A stretch of 64,000 bases of DNA, taken from the NCBI RefSeq assembly GCF_025562715.2, contig NZ_JAPFCC010000001.1:2002501-2066500 (forward strand), written 5' to 3'. Below are positions 1 to 8,469 of the stretch, in pieces (the stretch's first letter is position 1; every line of letters begins with the position of its first letter). Under the pieces are notes generated by a model. That model saw nothing but the letters and a program-made list of their open reading frames with translations, searched no databases and was not told where the DNA came from. The stretch comes from Endozoicomonas gorgoniicola (GTDB taxonomy: Bacteria; Pseudomonadota; Gammaproteobacteria; Pseudomonadales; Endozoicomonadaceae). The position numbers and the translations under genes were made by a program.

Positions 1-300
1 CTGTTTTTAAAGAAGCCGGAACGTATAGAAGCGTTGCTTATGGTGATGACGCTTTGCCTGTTAGTCTACGCAGCGATACAGCATCGAATCAGGCATGAAT
101 TAAAGCGTCAGAGTAGGTTCTTTCCGGATATGAAGCGAAAGCCCTATCAGAATCCGACTGCACGCTGGGTATTTTTTTGCTTTCAGGGAATTAATGTTTT
201 ATTGGTCGATGGTCATGAAAAACATGTCGTTGGCTTGCAGGAGAGGCAATTAACCATCATTTCAATTCTTGGTCGACCGTACCAAGAGATTTATTCCTGA
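1..300 (+). CDS. IS1634 family transposase, C-terminal part
   Basis: This is the last 99 codons of the DDE transposase that is complete at 46985-48622; no base difference was found between the two. The start is off the left edge. It includes the hydrophobic stretch after the catalytic core (LLVMVMTLCLLVYAAIQH region) typical of IS4-superfamily C-termini. It is probably intact, but that cannot be seen here. Confidence 0.9.
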   Translation: MFLKKPERIEALLMVMTLCLLVYAAIQHRIRHELKRQSRFFPDMKRKPYQNPTARWVFFCFQGINVLLVDGHEKHVVGLQERQLTIISILGRPYQEIYS

Positions 301-319
301 TATAGGTGCTGAATGACGG
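1..319 (+). mobile_element. 3' end of an IS1634-family element, cut by the window edge
   Basis: These bases read identically to 48323-48641, the 3' end of the complete IS1634-type element in the conjugation module. The element ends at 319 with the terminal repeat GTGCTGAATGACGG. Beyond it lies an IS630-type transposase gene, so this copy inserted into that older element. The other end and the second target copy lie outside the window; the adjacent bases TTTTAT (320-325) would be one target duplicate. Confidence 0.9.
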
Positions 320-1310
320 TTTTATGGGAAGGAGTGCCCAGATAAGCAGCCCGGGTTTCCATGCTTTTTAAAATGCCGGACTTCCCCTTCACTCCCAGCT
401 CCTCTGCCGAAGTGCCCTCTATCTCAGCAACTTTCAGGACAGCCGCTTCAGACATATGCGTATTCAGCCTGTCCATTACCAAATGCCAGCCTGCTGCGTT
501 TGGATCACTGGCCAAAACCGTAGCCAGCCAGTCGGAAAAATCTTCTTCAGTCCGAGTGTCTCTTACCAGGGGAATAATCTTTCCAGTGACCACATCCATG
601 CCAGCAAGCAAAGCCTGTGTTCCGTGGCGAACATATTCAAATTCTCGCTTTTCTACATGACCCGGCTTAACCAGTTTGTTTGGCTTTACGGGTTCCAGAG
701 CCTGCATGCCTGTCTTTTCGTCGAAAGAGACGGTATTGATTCCTTGCTCAGCACGTTCAACTGCTTTCTGGTAGGTCTCACATATATCGGCGCAGCGGAT
801 ATCAAACGCCTCATCCTTTGGAGTATCGACCCAGCCCTTGACCTTATCTGGGCGAATGTCGGCCTGATTTTAAAAAACGTCCCACCTGTCTCTGTGAGAT
901 AGATGGAACGATTTTTTTATCAACGGCAGCCATGGCTAATGAATTTTCTGACCAGTGACTGAATGGGTAACCATGGTCTTCTGGCTTGTCGCATGACAGA
1001 GCAACAATCTGGCAAATCTGTTCAGCGGTAAATTTGGGTGGAGTGCCCGGTCTTGGGGCTTCTTGTAATCTTTCCAGAGTAGGTAAGTCGTCCGATCGAT
1101 CAACCCAGTGCCTGCGCCAGCGGGTAACTGTTTCTCTGGTGCACTTCAATGCCTTTGATGTACCCAGTAGGCTTTACCTTCAGCACCAGCGAGTATTATT
1201 TTAGCTCTGAGAACCAGTGACTGGCTGCTTTTTCGCTTACGAATTATAAGCTCAAGATCTTCACGCTGCCGCTCTGATAAAATGATTTTCTGGGTATGTT
1301 TTGAGGTGTA
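320..1310 (-). pseudogene. IS630 family transposase, frameshifted and interrupted
   Basis: Read on the minus strand, the pieces give an N-terminal helix-turn-helix (LVLRAKIILAGAEGK, then CTRETVTRWRRHW), a linker (SQRQVGRFLK) and the start of the DDE catalytic region (TVSFDEKTGMQ, later LVMDRLNTHMS). This order is that of IS630/Tc1-mariner transposases. The frame breaks at least twice: near 1160-1170, between the AGAEGK and GTSKALK segments, and near 866, where one extra base separates GRFLK from ADIRPDK. The C-terminus is removed by the IS1634 end at 319/320. The gene cannot make an active transposase. Confidence 0.8.
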
Positions 1311-1488
1311 TGTGTATTAGGGCTTTCCAGCACTAGTGCAGCACCGTAACGATCAGGAATGCCTCAGTCGTGCAATTTCTGACCAGTAAGAGCCTCCTGA
1401 TCAAAACCACATCTATATTGCCTCCCTGAACTTTTCACAGACAAGAATGTCTTAAATTCTATTGGATAGAAAACAGGGAAGTAAGCCA

Positions 1489-2904
1489 ATGAAACCGATT
1501 ATTAGAGCCATTTTTGTACTTTTAACCCTTGCATCGAATCACCTGCTGGCAGAACAGCCAGACTTCAGACCCGATTTTGCGACGGCTTATCGTCACTACG
1601 AGGCGATTGAATCACGCTTTGATACCGATGGCGATAACCAGCTCTCCTATGAAGAGCTGATAGAGGCCTTTCACGCGCCCCACCTGACCAAGTCCCAGTA
1701 TCAGGCTGTCCGGCTTTATCTGGTTAATTTCGATACACTTCAAACTACCGGAACAGCCCGACTCAGTCAGAACAGCTTGATTCAGGCTAATTTTTCAGGG
1801 CAGCAACTGCTCTACAACCATGAAAAAGACTGGCTATTCTGGTCTGACTGGCTCTCTCATCCAGATCGATCAGCCCATGCAATTATTTACTATTTGATGT
1901 TTCCTTATGGGTTGACCAGTATTACACCGGATAATATCCTTCAAAAAAACTACCCCGATTGCGTTTTAATAGCCGCTCTTGCCAGTATTGCCAACTCAGA
2001 AACAGGCAAAAGGCTTATTCTCCAGTATTTTCAGGGCGGTGATTCAGGCGGTGTCTATGTTGCTTTCCCGGGAGTTCCTGAGCAGAGCTTCTATATCCGG
2101 CTGTATGACATTGTGGCCAATGAAAACCTGGCAGAATCCAGAGACAGGGGCTTGTGGCCAGGAGTCTTAGAAAGTGCTTTCGCCGTTCTTCCAAAAAACC
2201 GAAAATTTAAATATAACAATGGTCCGTTAACACAAATAAAATATGGAAAGTTTGCCAAACTGCACGGTGTCGACCCCAGCCTTGCATTCGCTGTACTGAC
2301 GGGAGCTTCCACTGAAATAGATAATATTCAATTACAAACAGAAGATCATCTGGCACAGCAGCTAAACAAGATTATCAAAGAAGACCGGATTGCGTTTCTG
2401 ACTATGGAGTCAACGTATAGCCATTTTAGAACAGGTCTGATGTCCAAAATAATTCCTTATCATGCCTACAGCATTATTGGTTATAACGAGGCTCAGCGGC
2501 AGGTATTGTTAAGAAACCCCCATGGAAATTCAAGCATCATTCAACAATCCTTTTCTGTACTGCCTCACAAGACAAATACTTCGGGGAAACCCCAGTTTGT
2601 TTACGAATTTCTATTTCATTCATTTCCCAAACACCTAAGAAAATCATTTCTGTTCACAGAAGAACAGGCAAGGTCGTATGCAAGCCCAGCTTCAAATATT
2701 ACCAGTAATTTAATAAAGTCAATTTTTCAATCTGCTATTGATAACAAAAGAGGCATCGACGGCGCTTACTTTATTAGAGCACCCAGCAATTCAGAGACAT
2801 CCCAGGAGCTGACAGGCATTGTCCGAATGAGCCTTGAAGAGGCCATACATTCATTTAATCACCTGACATACACTGCCTGCGGGCTTTCTTACTGCTTCCC
2901 ATGA
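1489..2904 (+). CDS. Exported EF-hand and calpain-like cysteine protease
   Basis: A 471-aa protein starting at ATG 1489, chosen because GGGAAG lies just upstream and a clear signal peptide follows (MKPIIRAIFVLLTLASNHLLA). Residues 45-56 form a canonical EF-hand loop (D45, D47, D49, Q51, E56). The middle has the three calpain landmarks in order: PDCVLIAALASI with Cys158, HAYSIIGY with His325 and LRNPHG with Asn343. These match the GDCW(F/L)xAA, HAYS and RNPWG motifs of family C2, although the Trp after Cys is Val here and the Trp after Pro is His. Such proteases are rare in bacteria. Export plus a calcium site suggests a calcium-dependent role outside the cytoplasm, perhaps on host proteins (inference). 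Neighbours are IS remnants, so no operon partner is visible. Confidence 0.75.
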   Translation: MKPIIRAIFVLLTLASNHLLAEQPDFRPDFATAYRHYEAIESRFDTDGDNQLSYEELIEAFHAPHLTKSQYQAVRLYLVNFDTLQTTGTARLSQNSLIQANFSGQQLLYNHEKDWLFWSDWLSHPDRSAHAIIYYLMFPYGLTSITPDNILQKNYPDCVLIAALASIANSETGKRLILQYFQGGDSGGVYVAFPGVPEQSFYIRLYDIVANENLAESRDRGLWPGVLESAFAVLPKNRKFKYNNGPLTQIKYGKFAKLHGVDPSLAFAVLTGASTEIDNIQLQTEDHLAQQLNKIIKEDRIAFLTMESTYSHFRTGLMSKIIPYHAYSIIGYNEAQRQVLLRNPHGNSSIIQQSFSVLPHKTNTSGKPQFVYEFLFHSFPKHLRKSFLFTEEQARSYASPASNITSNLIKSIFQSAIDNKRGIDGAYFIRAPSNSETSQELTGIVRMSLEEAIHSFNHLTYTACGLSYCFP

Positions 2905-2922
2905 GCCTGTTCGCAGGCTCAT
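2901..2922. terminator. Shared hairpin between convergent genes
   Basis: A perfect 9-bp stem, ATGAGCCTG and CAGGCTCAT, with a TTCG tetraloop. It contains the stop codon of the protease gene and abuts the stop of the opposing MFS fragment. There is no T-run on either side, so it is a weak or Rho-assisted terminator at best. Confidence 0.5.
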
Positions 2923-3180
2923 TACTCAACAGGAATGTGCGACAATTCATCCTGATAGCGACCCTCCCAGCCGCAGGTACTCAGCAATAACAGAATGGCA
3001 CAGAAAGCCATCAGGTACGCTGGCGCCATCACCCTCCCAAGACTGCAGAACCATTCCAGCAACATGGGAGTGGAACCGGCAAACAGGGCAAATGCCAGAT
3101 TGTGACAAAACGCCACACCTGAATAGCGGGAGCGGGTGGGAAATAACTCAACCATCGAGGCTTCATAAGCCCCCATAAAC
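2922..3180 (-). pseudogene. MFS (MHS/ProP-type) transporter, C-terminal remnant
   Basis: The minus strand encodes a piece matching the last two or three transmembrane helices of metabolite:H+ symporters of the ProP/KgtP type. The conserved ASMVELFPTRSRYSGVAF motif is followed by a hydrophobic helix (YLMAFCAILLLLSTCGW). The homology begins exactly at the IS66 terminus at 3181, so the upstream two thirds of the gene were lost when the element arrived or rearranged. The sequence on the far side of the IS (from 4980) is not the missing half. Reading frames that extend the piece upstream run into IS sequence and are artefacts. Confidence 0.75.
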
Positions 3181-4979
3181 GTAACTTTTCTACAAACCGC
3201 TTCAAAATCAGCAATTAAGACACCACTTTTCCCTATTGTTGCCTCCAATTGTTATACCTTTGGCGGATCATGATTACGCATTTCACAAAGCCGCTCCTCA
3301 CTCATTAACCAGGGCAGATAAGGAGTGAGATCATCAGGTGGCTTCCTGCCATTTATGGCACAAGCCTCAAGATAGGCACCCAGCCAGATTTTTGGATTAA
3401 TATCCCAAAGCTTTAGCGTCATAAAAACGCTGAACAGAAAAGCGGCTATATCAGCACTCCATACGCTGCCAGAGCCGTAGTAATTCTTCCTGCCAACGAC
3501 ACCTGTGCGCAGTGCTTGCTCTGCAGCGTTGTTATCCATGGGGATACCGGGATTAGTGACAAAGCGGGTCAATCCTTCCCAGTGATTCTGCAGACTTTCG
3601 AGCACTTTTTTCGCCCTGACTCGCAGTTTAGGACGATTAAGTTCCTGATCCCTCTGGGTTGCAATCTACTCTACCTGATGTTCAAGCCGTAACTGCTGTG
3701 TTGCTAGCTGCTCTGGTTCATCAAGCACTTCAAGTCGCTGACTATTAAGATGATATAAACGACCAATCCTGTTCACCCAGGTGGCGCTCCACTTCTCCAA
3801 CTCCGGATCACCTCGTTGAGCGTCAATAAAATCCCGCCTGACGTGAGCCCAGCAGAAAGCTAAATCAATAGAAACTACATCATTCGCGAGTTTCTTGTAG
3901 GCTGAGTATCGGTCACACACCAATGTACCAGCCCCGTCACCAATGACTGACTCCGGTACGACAGCCGCGCGGGAGTCAGCAATACTGAAATAAACCGCCT
4001 GGTCACAGAGAAATACCCACAGCCAATGTTTGTGGGAACCTGTCGTCTCATGTGCCCAGGTGATCCACCGGGTTTCATCAGCATGCCACTGATCGCTACT
4101 GGCGACGAATTCCCGAGTAGCTTCGGCAACCGGCTCAAAAAAGGGCGTTATAGCTTCCAGGCCAAAGGAGATGGTCGCCTGCGACAGTTCCAGTCCCAGA
4201 GTCTTATAAGACTCAAGTTGCCTGTTTATGGGGATGCCGTATGCGTACTTATTCAGCAACAGCTCCACCCAGACAGAAATACCAAGCTTTCCTCTGTTAA
4301 TGAGTCTTGGTGGAGGTGGTGGAGTAGTAATATTGGGCGTTTCAGGGCACTGGCAATTTTTTTGGTAATGCCTTCGGTGATAACGACGAACGTGAGCCTT
4401 AACTTCAACTTCAATTACGTCGCAGCTGTCGTCATTGAAAAAAGACTTGAATGGCCGGTGACAGACTGTACAACACTGTTTGTCCACTGGTAAGTCTACA
4501 GACTCATGAACCACTGGCAGACTGTTGTGAAGATGGCGACCAGAGCCGGGGACTCCGGGCTGGTGACCTCGTTTTCGATTTGAAGGTGGTCGGGTAGTAT
4601 TGCCACTTTTCTTTGAAGAAGAACTGGTCTTCTCTGATTTACGACCGAAAAGCAAGTGCTTCATGTGTGCCAGTTCTGATTTCAGATCAGCGACCTGGGT
4701 GTTCAACCCAGCTATTTCGACTTTATGCTGAGCGATAAGAGAGGCATTTTTAGCCAGTACTTTTTGCTCTCGGCCACAGGCCGCCTTCCACATGGCATGC
4801 CAGAGGTTGGCCTGCTGTTTTAGCTGGATGTGTTCCTGCTTGGTGAGGATAACCTGCGAGGTAGCGAAGGGGGCAGGCAGTAATGCAGGTGTTGTGCTTG
4901 ATCCTGAAACATGAGCATTTTGCATACTCTAAAAGTAGACGACTTTGAGCTGATGTTTAGTGGTTTGTAGAATAGTTAC
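3181..4979 (-). mobile_element. IS66-type element with single transposase gene
   Basis: The ends are inverted repeats: GTAACTTTTCTACAAACC on the plus strand from 3181 and GTAACTATTCTACAAACC on the minus strand from 4979 (17 of 18 identical), beginning GTAA as IS66 termini do. Only a tnpC-like gene is present, without tnpA or tnpB, as in the ISBst12-like subgroup. The flanking 8-mers (CCATAAAC on the left, TTGTTATG on the right) do not match, so there is no target duplication. One flank has been deleted or recombined, in line with the truncated MFS gene on the left. Confidence 0.8.
3252..4925 (-). pseudogene. IS66 family transposase TnpC with an in-frame amber codon
   Basis: The N-terminal coiled coil (about residues 30-100) is followed by the basic linker GRKSEKTSSSSKKS, the zinc-binding region with CxxC pairs (CCTVCHRPF), and the DDE_Tnp_IS66 core: DQWHADETRW for the first Asp and TLVCDRYSAYK for the second. 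A TAG at 3666-3668 stops the first part after 419 residues. The next codons continue in the same frame (RDQELNRPK, then SLQNHWEGLTRF and the typical C-terminal IPMDNNAAEQALR with the catalytic Glu). So a single amber codon, not a frameshift, separates the halves of an otherwise 557-aa protein. It is inactive unless the codon is suppressed. Confidence 0.85.
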
Positions 4980-4992
4980 TTGTTATGAAAAT

Positions 4993-5172
4993 ATGATGAC
5001 GCCGTACGAAAAGTTCAAATCGCTGGCCAGAAGTGAACAATACCTCAAGAAAGGAATCACTCTTGAAGATTTACAAGCACAGGCTGATTCCATGAGCGAT
5101 AATGAGGCGGCAGAACGACTACAGTCTGGCAGAGAAACACTTTTTAAAACTGTTTTTGAACGAAAGGCCTGA
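4993..5172 (+). CDS. Small protein, possible C-terminal tail of a transposase
   Basis: A 59-codon reading frame starting MMTPYEKFKSLARSEQYL, directly beyond the IS66 right end. The composition is charged and helical, with no signal or membrane segment. The pattern TPYEKxKSL, then a short helix and SDNEAAERLQ, resembles the tail found on some integrase-core transposases, so this may be a remnant rather than a gene. No good ribosome-binding site precedes the ATG. Its stop codon lies inside a hairpin. Function unknown. Confidence 0.35.
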   Translation: MMTPYEKFKSLARSEQYLKKGITLEDLQAQADSMSDNEAAERLQSGRETLFKTVFERKA

Positions 5173-5199
5173 AAGCACTGGCTGGCACCTCTTTCAGGC
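5167..5199. terminator. Hairpin after the small ORF
   Basis: GCCTGAAAG (5167-5175) pairs perfectly with CTTTCAGGC (5191-5199) around a 15-nt loop and overlaps the TGA of the small ORF. No clear T-run follows. Confidence 0.4.
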
Positions 5200-5351
5200 T
5201 CACTTTAGGATTGGAAAATACTGATGGGGTATTTTGCTCTTCTACCTCTCTTAGCAGTCTTTCAGTGCATTATTGACTAATTTTCAAAGAGAGCAGGTAT
5301 CCCCCCCTTTATTAGAAATCACAGGTATTACAGAACGAGAAGGTTGTAGCG

Positions 5352-7331
5352 ATGTCCCTTATTGTATGTAAACAAGTAACTGTACGGCTTGCTTTCTTTT
5401 TACTCTTATCGGTTGCGACTGACTGGACTTTTGCTCAGAACATTACAACTACAGCCATTAGCACAGTGACGATGGCATCGACCCTATCCAGTCTGATAGT
5501 GGCTGCTAAACACAATCTCGCCTTATGCGATACGAAAGTGGATTCAAATGACCGAAGCACCTGCCGGAGCATTATGAAAAAGCTACCAGCCTCCGCCCAA
5601 AGATATAAGGGTGTAAAAGTTTACAAAGAAAAGTGGTGGACCAGTGCATACATAACAGCTGATACTCCTGACACGGTCCATATAATTGATGGCGATCTGA
5701 CACTGGGAGGCTCCATAATAGTCACTGCGGATAATGTGGTCATTATTGGCTCTGATAATCCGCAACTCAAACTATCCAGTACAATATTGCTAGGTCTTCA
5801 CAGTATTATTTATTCGACAGGCAATAACTTACTTGTCGAAGGGTTACAAATTGACCCAAAAGGCCTTCTTCTTCATCACCTGAATCATGTGGTGAATCAC
5901 TTTATACAGATAAAAGAAGGTAGCGCTTCAATCAATAAAGTCAGCATGCTCAGTGCAGAAACCGCCGACAAATCGATTATTCTGGCTGAAGGCGAAGTAA
6001 GTGCAGACAACACATCCTCTCTGGCGCTTACGGATGTTGAAATCAGGGAGAATGATGAAGATGTTCACAGTTATGCGGTAAAAACATCAGGTATTAACCG
6101 GGTAAGCCTGAAGAGAGTCAAAACTCATAACTTCATTTCGGGCTGCGCATTATTTTCATTTGAAAATGCTCGTTCAATAAAACTGACTTCTATCCAGTCA
6201 GTCATTGACAATCAGAAAGCGTCAAATGCATCAGGTATTTTAGCGATTTACACCCAACCTTCGTCTGACTTAGAGCTTGACTTTGAAAATGTCAGCTTCT
6301 TTTACAAAGTTACAAAACAACAGTCGCCCGTTATTATTGCCACAAAAGACGCCATCAGCGGGCAACTGTCGCTGGCAGGCGAAAATTCATTTGATCCTTT
6401 TGCAATTCGTTACCCAACCGGGCTGACAATCTTTACCAAACCTTGGGAAGAACCAACAGGGCTTACCAGTACAGAAAGCACAATAGCCAGCACCACTACA
6501 ATCACTGCCGCTCCCTCTGTTCCTGAGTACTGGTGGTCAGATTTACCAGATTGCGCCAGTAGCCCCTATCAGGAATACCCAAACTTAACCAACAGTACTG
6601 AGTGGCTAAGCATTCCAAACAGTACTGTAACCCAATGGCCAGTTACTGCTACGTCTCATCTGTCAAAGACTTCCAACGTAGACGCAAAGACACCAACGAC
6701 TTCCATAACCTTAGCGTTATCTTCTATCCAACCGAGCCCTAAAACAACAGCTAGCTCAACGCTAACAACAGAGCCTTCATCAGTACTAAGCCCCAGCACA
6801 ATAAAACCATCTTTTATCGTACACTCATCCCCTTATCAAACGACCAGAAAATCAACTCCAACATTACAACTATCCCCTGACAAACATACAACGACTGTCA
6901 GAAATACGCCGTCTGCAATGCCATTTACCACTAAAAACAGCTCTGCATCGGTTTTATCAACTCGCCATGATGTTAACAAAGGCCTGACGACACGCTCACC
7001 AAATGAGACTGACAACACACTCTCAGAAATGTCCAGTTCAGACAAATCGAAAGCAGGGAGTTTAACGTCAGCACTGAACTCGAAATATTTAGGCTTCATT
7101 GCTTTGTTAGTTGTTCCCATCTATGCAGTACCTGCAATAGGTTGCTTTAAATATAAAAACATTAAGTCCTGCGCAACTCTTAATCTTCTTGTGCTCAACA
7201 CGCTGAAGTGCACACAATATCCAAAGTACATGTCAATCATGTTTGATCAACCAGGCAGTTGTTTGACTGATATTGAATTGGGTAGTAATCAATTCTATGA
7301 CTCTAAAGATCAACTGATTCCAGAGTCGTAG
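5352..7331 (+). CDS. Secreted or surface-anchored mucin-like protein
   Basis: A 659-aa protein with a signal peptide (AFFLLLSVATDWTFAQN). About residues 110-340 alternate short hydrophobic strands with turns (DTVHIIDGDLTLGGSIIVT and similar), suggesting a right-handed beta-helix. Residues about 370-570 are extremely rich in Thr, Ser and Pro, like a mucin stalk. A single hydrophobic helix (YLGFIALLVVPIYAVPAIG, about residues 584-602) follows, then a cysteine-containing tail of about 55 residues. The plan (exported head, Ser/Thr stalk, membrane anchor, tail) resembles eukaryotic type I surface glycoproteins more than usual bacterial ones. No family was recognised and no enzyme motif is visible. 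An adhesin or host-interaction role is a guess. A hairpin follows the gene and there is no co-directional neighbour. Confidence 0.65.
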   Translation: MSLIVCKQVTVRLAFFLLLSVATDWTFAQNITTTAISTVTMASTLSSLIVAAKHNLALCDTKVDSNDRSTCRSIMKKLPASAQRYKGVKVYKEKWWTSAYITADTPDTVHIIDGDLTLGGSIIVTADNVVIIGSDNPQLKLSSTILLGLHSIIYSTGNNLLVEGLQIDPKGLLLHHLNHVVNHFIQIKEGSASINKVSMLSAETADKSIILAEGEVSADNTSSLALTDVEIRENDEDVHSYAVKTSGINRVSLKRVKTHNFISGCALFSFENARSIKLTSIQSVIDNQKASNASGILAIYTQPSSDLELDFENVSFFYKVTKQQSPVIIATKDAISGQLSLAGENSFDPFAIRYPTGLTIFTKPWEEPTGLTSTESTIASTTTITAAPSVPEYWWSDLPDCASSPYQEYPNLTNSTEWLSIPNSTVTQWPVTATSHLSKTSNVDAKTPTTSITLALSSIQPSPKTTASSTLTTEPSSVLSPSTIKPSFIVHSSPYQTTRKSTPTLQLSPDKHTTTVRNTPSAMPFTTKNSSASVLSTRHDVNKGLTTRSPNETDNTLSEMSSSDKSKAGSLTSALNSKYLGFIALLVVPIYAVPAIGCFKYKNIKSCATLNLLVLNTLKCTQYPKYMSIMFDQPGSCLTDIELGSNQFYDSKDQLIPES

Positions 7332-7372
7332 TTCTGGATAAGACAAAGACTGCTTGCTTATTTTATGGGACA

Positions 7373-7408
7373 CCCGTATGAACCAACGTTCAACGGATGC
7401 CCCATAAT
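7373..7408 (+). terminator. Probable terminator of the mucin-like gene
   Basis: An imperfect stem starting TTATGGG (7373-7379) and closing with CCCATAA (7402-7408), extended inward by CCGT/ACGG pairing. A short T-run (7416-7420) lies a few bases beyond. It sits 40 bases after the stop codon. Confidence 0.5.
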
Positions 7409-7493
7409 AATGGCTTTTTAATTTGATTCAGGTATTTTCTACTCATTCGTTAACTTCCGAGTAACTCCTTCGGGACTAGCTATTTGCATAGAG

Positions 7494-8220
7494 TCAAGAT
7501 GGTGAGGCTGTTTCAATTTCGACCAGTTTGTAACCCATGTCTTCAGCGCGCTTTCTCATGTTTTTAATGACTCGGTCACGGTATTGCTCCTCGTAGTAAT
7601 CCTGACCTCTATCTACGTACTCTGAGCCGTTTTTCAGCATGCTGTAAATCAGCCGGGCAAGTTTATGTGCAGTCGCTGTAATCGCTTTTGGTGCCCCCAG
7701 CTTACTTCTCATTCGACGATAATAGGCTCCCAGCGCACTTTTCGAACTCACCAGAGTCAGTGCAGCCATACGCAGAGCTGAAGCGGCCCGGTTAGGGATT
7801 CTTTTGGTCTTGCTGCTCAGAACTTTGCCTCCTGATATCTTGTTTCCCGGGCTCAGTCCCAGCCAGGAACAAAAGTGCTTCACCGTCGGCCAGCGACTCA
7901 TGTCTGTACCAATTTCAGAAACTACCTTCAGGGCGGTATTTTCCTCTATTCCCTCATCGATGTCAGGTCTACTCCTGTCACCCGGTAAAGGTGAGTTCTT
8001 ACATCAAAAGCAGGGGCACTGGCTGATTTGCGTTTTGCAGGCAGAGAGATACTCTCGGACTTATCATCAAACTGGTTCAACTGGTCTTCCAATGCCTTGT
8101 GACAATCTTCAATTTGCTTTTCGTAAAAATCATAAAGCTCAACAGACTGCTTTAAGGCAAATAGGTGTTCTGCCCGGTAATGCCCATGCAGTGACTTAGC
8201 AATGACTTGGGTGAAAGTTT
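7494..8220 (-). pseudogene. IS110 family transposase, C-terminal part, frameshifted
   Basis: The upstream piece reads VIAKSLHGHYRAEHLFALKQSVELYDFYEKQIEDC, the end of the helical segment of IS110 transposases. After a frameshift near 7935 the frame continues DEGIEENTALKVVSEIG and then MSRWPTVKHFCSWLGLSPGN. That is the Transposase_20 domain carrying the catalytic Ser region (WLGLSPGN, with SSALRMAA-like helices after it). The N-terminal DEDD half is missing. The homology stops about 40 bases from the left end of the 7.5-kb transposon. Confidence 0.8.
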
Positions 8221-8254
8221 CATATTGACTCTCTTTTCAGGGTCTGCAGCCCAA
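8211..8254. repeat. 44-bp sequence repeated in inverse orientation at 15968-16011
   Basis: The stretch from GTGAAAGTTTCATATTGACT to the bases next to the transposon recurs as its reverse complement at 15968-16011 with one mismatch seen. The two copies lie outside the two transposon ends and point outward. They may be remnants of one earlier duplicated element. Their origin is not clear. Confidence 0.7.
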
Positions 8255-8258
8255 TAAG
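8253..8258. repeat. Target-site duplication AATAAG, left copy
   Basis: AATAAG occurs directly before the left transposon end (8253-8258) and directly after the right end (15757-15762). A perfect 6-bp direct repeat at both borders supports a single, complete transposition event. Confidence 0.75.
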
Positions 8259-8427
8259 TGTAGCCGCTTGAAAACAAAACAGGCTCTGCTTGAAAACAGA
8301 GAGCATTTCCTGCTCACAATCATTGAAAATAAGAATCTGCTTGTGCTCACAATCATTGATAATGAAACCACAATCATTGAAAACAAGCCGAAAACAGCCA
8401 GTTCTGCTCACAATCATTGAAAATAAG
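8259..8427. repeat. Left transposon end with four transposase-binding-like repeats
   Basis: After the terminal TGTAGCCGCTTGAAAAC come four copies of a block with core CACAATCATTGAAAA, at 8312-8333, 8345-8366, 8368-8387 and 8406-8427. The second reads ATTGATAA and the third lacks the leading GCT. Two CTTGAAAAC boxes lie near the tip. The same arrangement is found inverted at the other end. Confidence 0.8.
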
Positions 8428-8469
8428 CGTTAGCCCTTGTGCAGCAAACGCTACAACGGTCTACTGGTC

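Noticed and set aside
4026..4493. 155-codon frame on plus inside the IS66 transposase
   Set aside because: Shadow of the tnpC gene; no homology pattern and no start signal.
8312..8427. Repeated 20-bp blocks that might be read as a small CRISPR array
   Set aside because: Spacing is uneven (0 to 18 bases), there are no cas genes, and the same array occurs inverted at the other transposon end, so these are transposase-binding sites.
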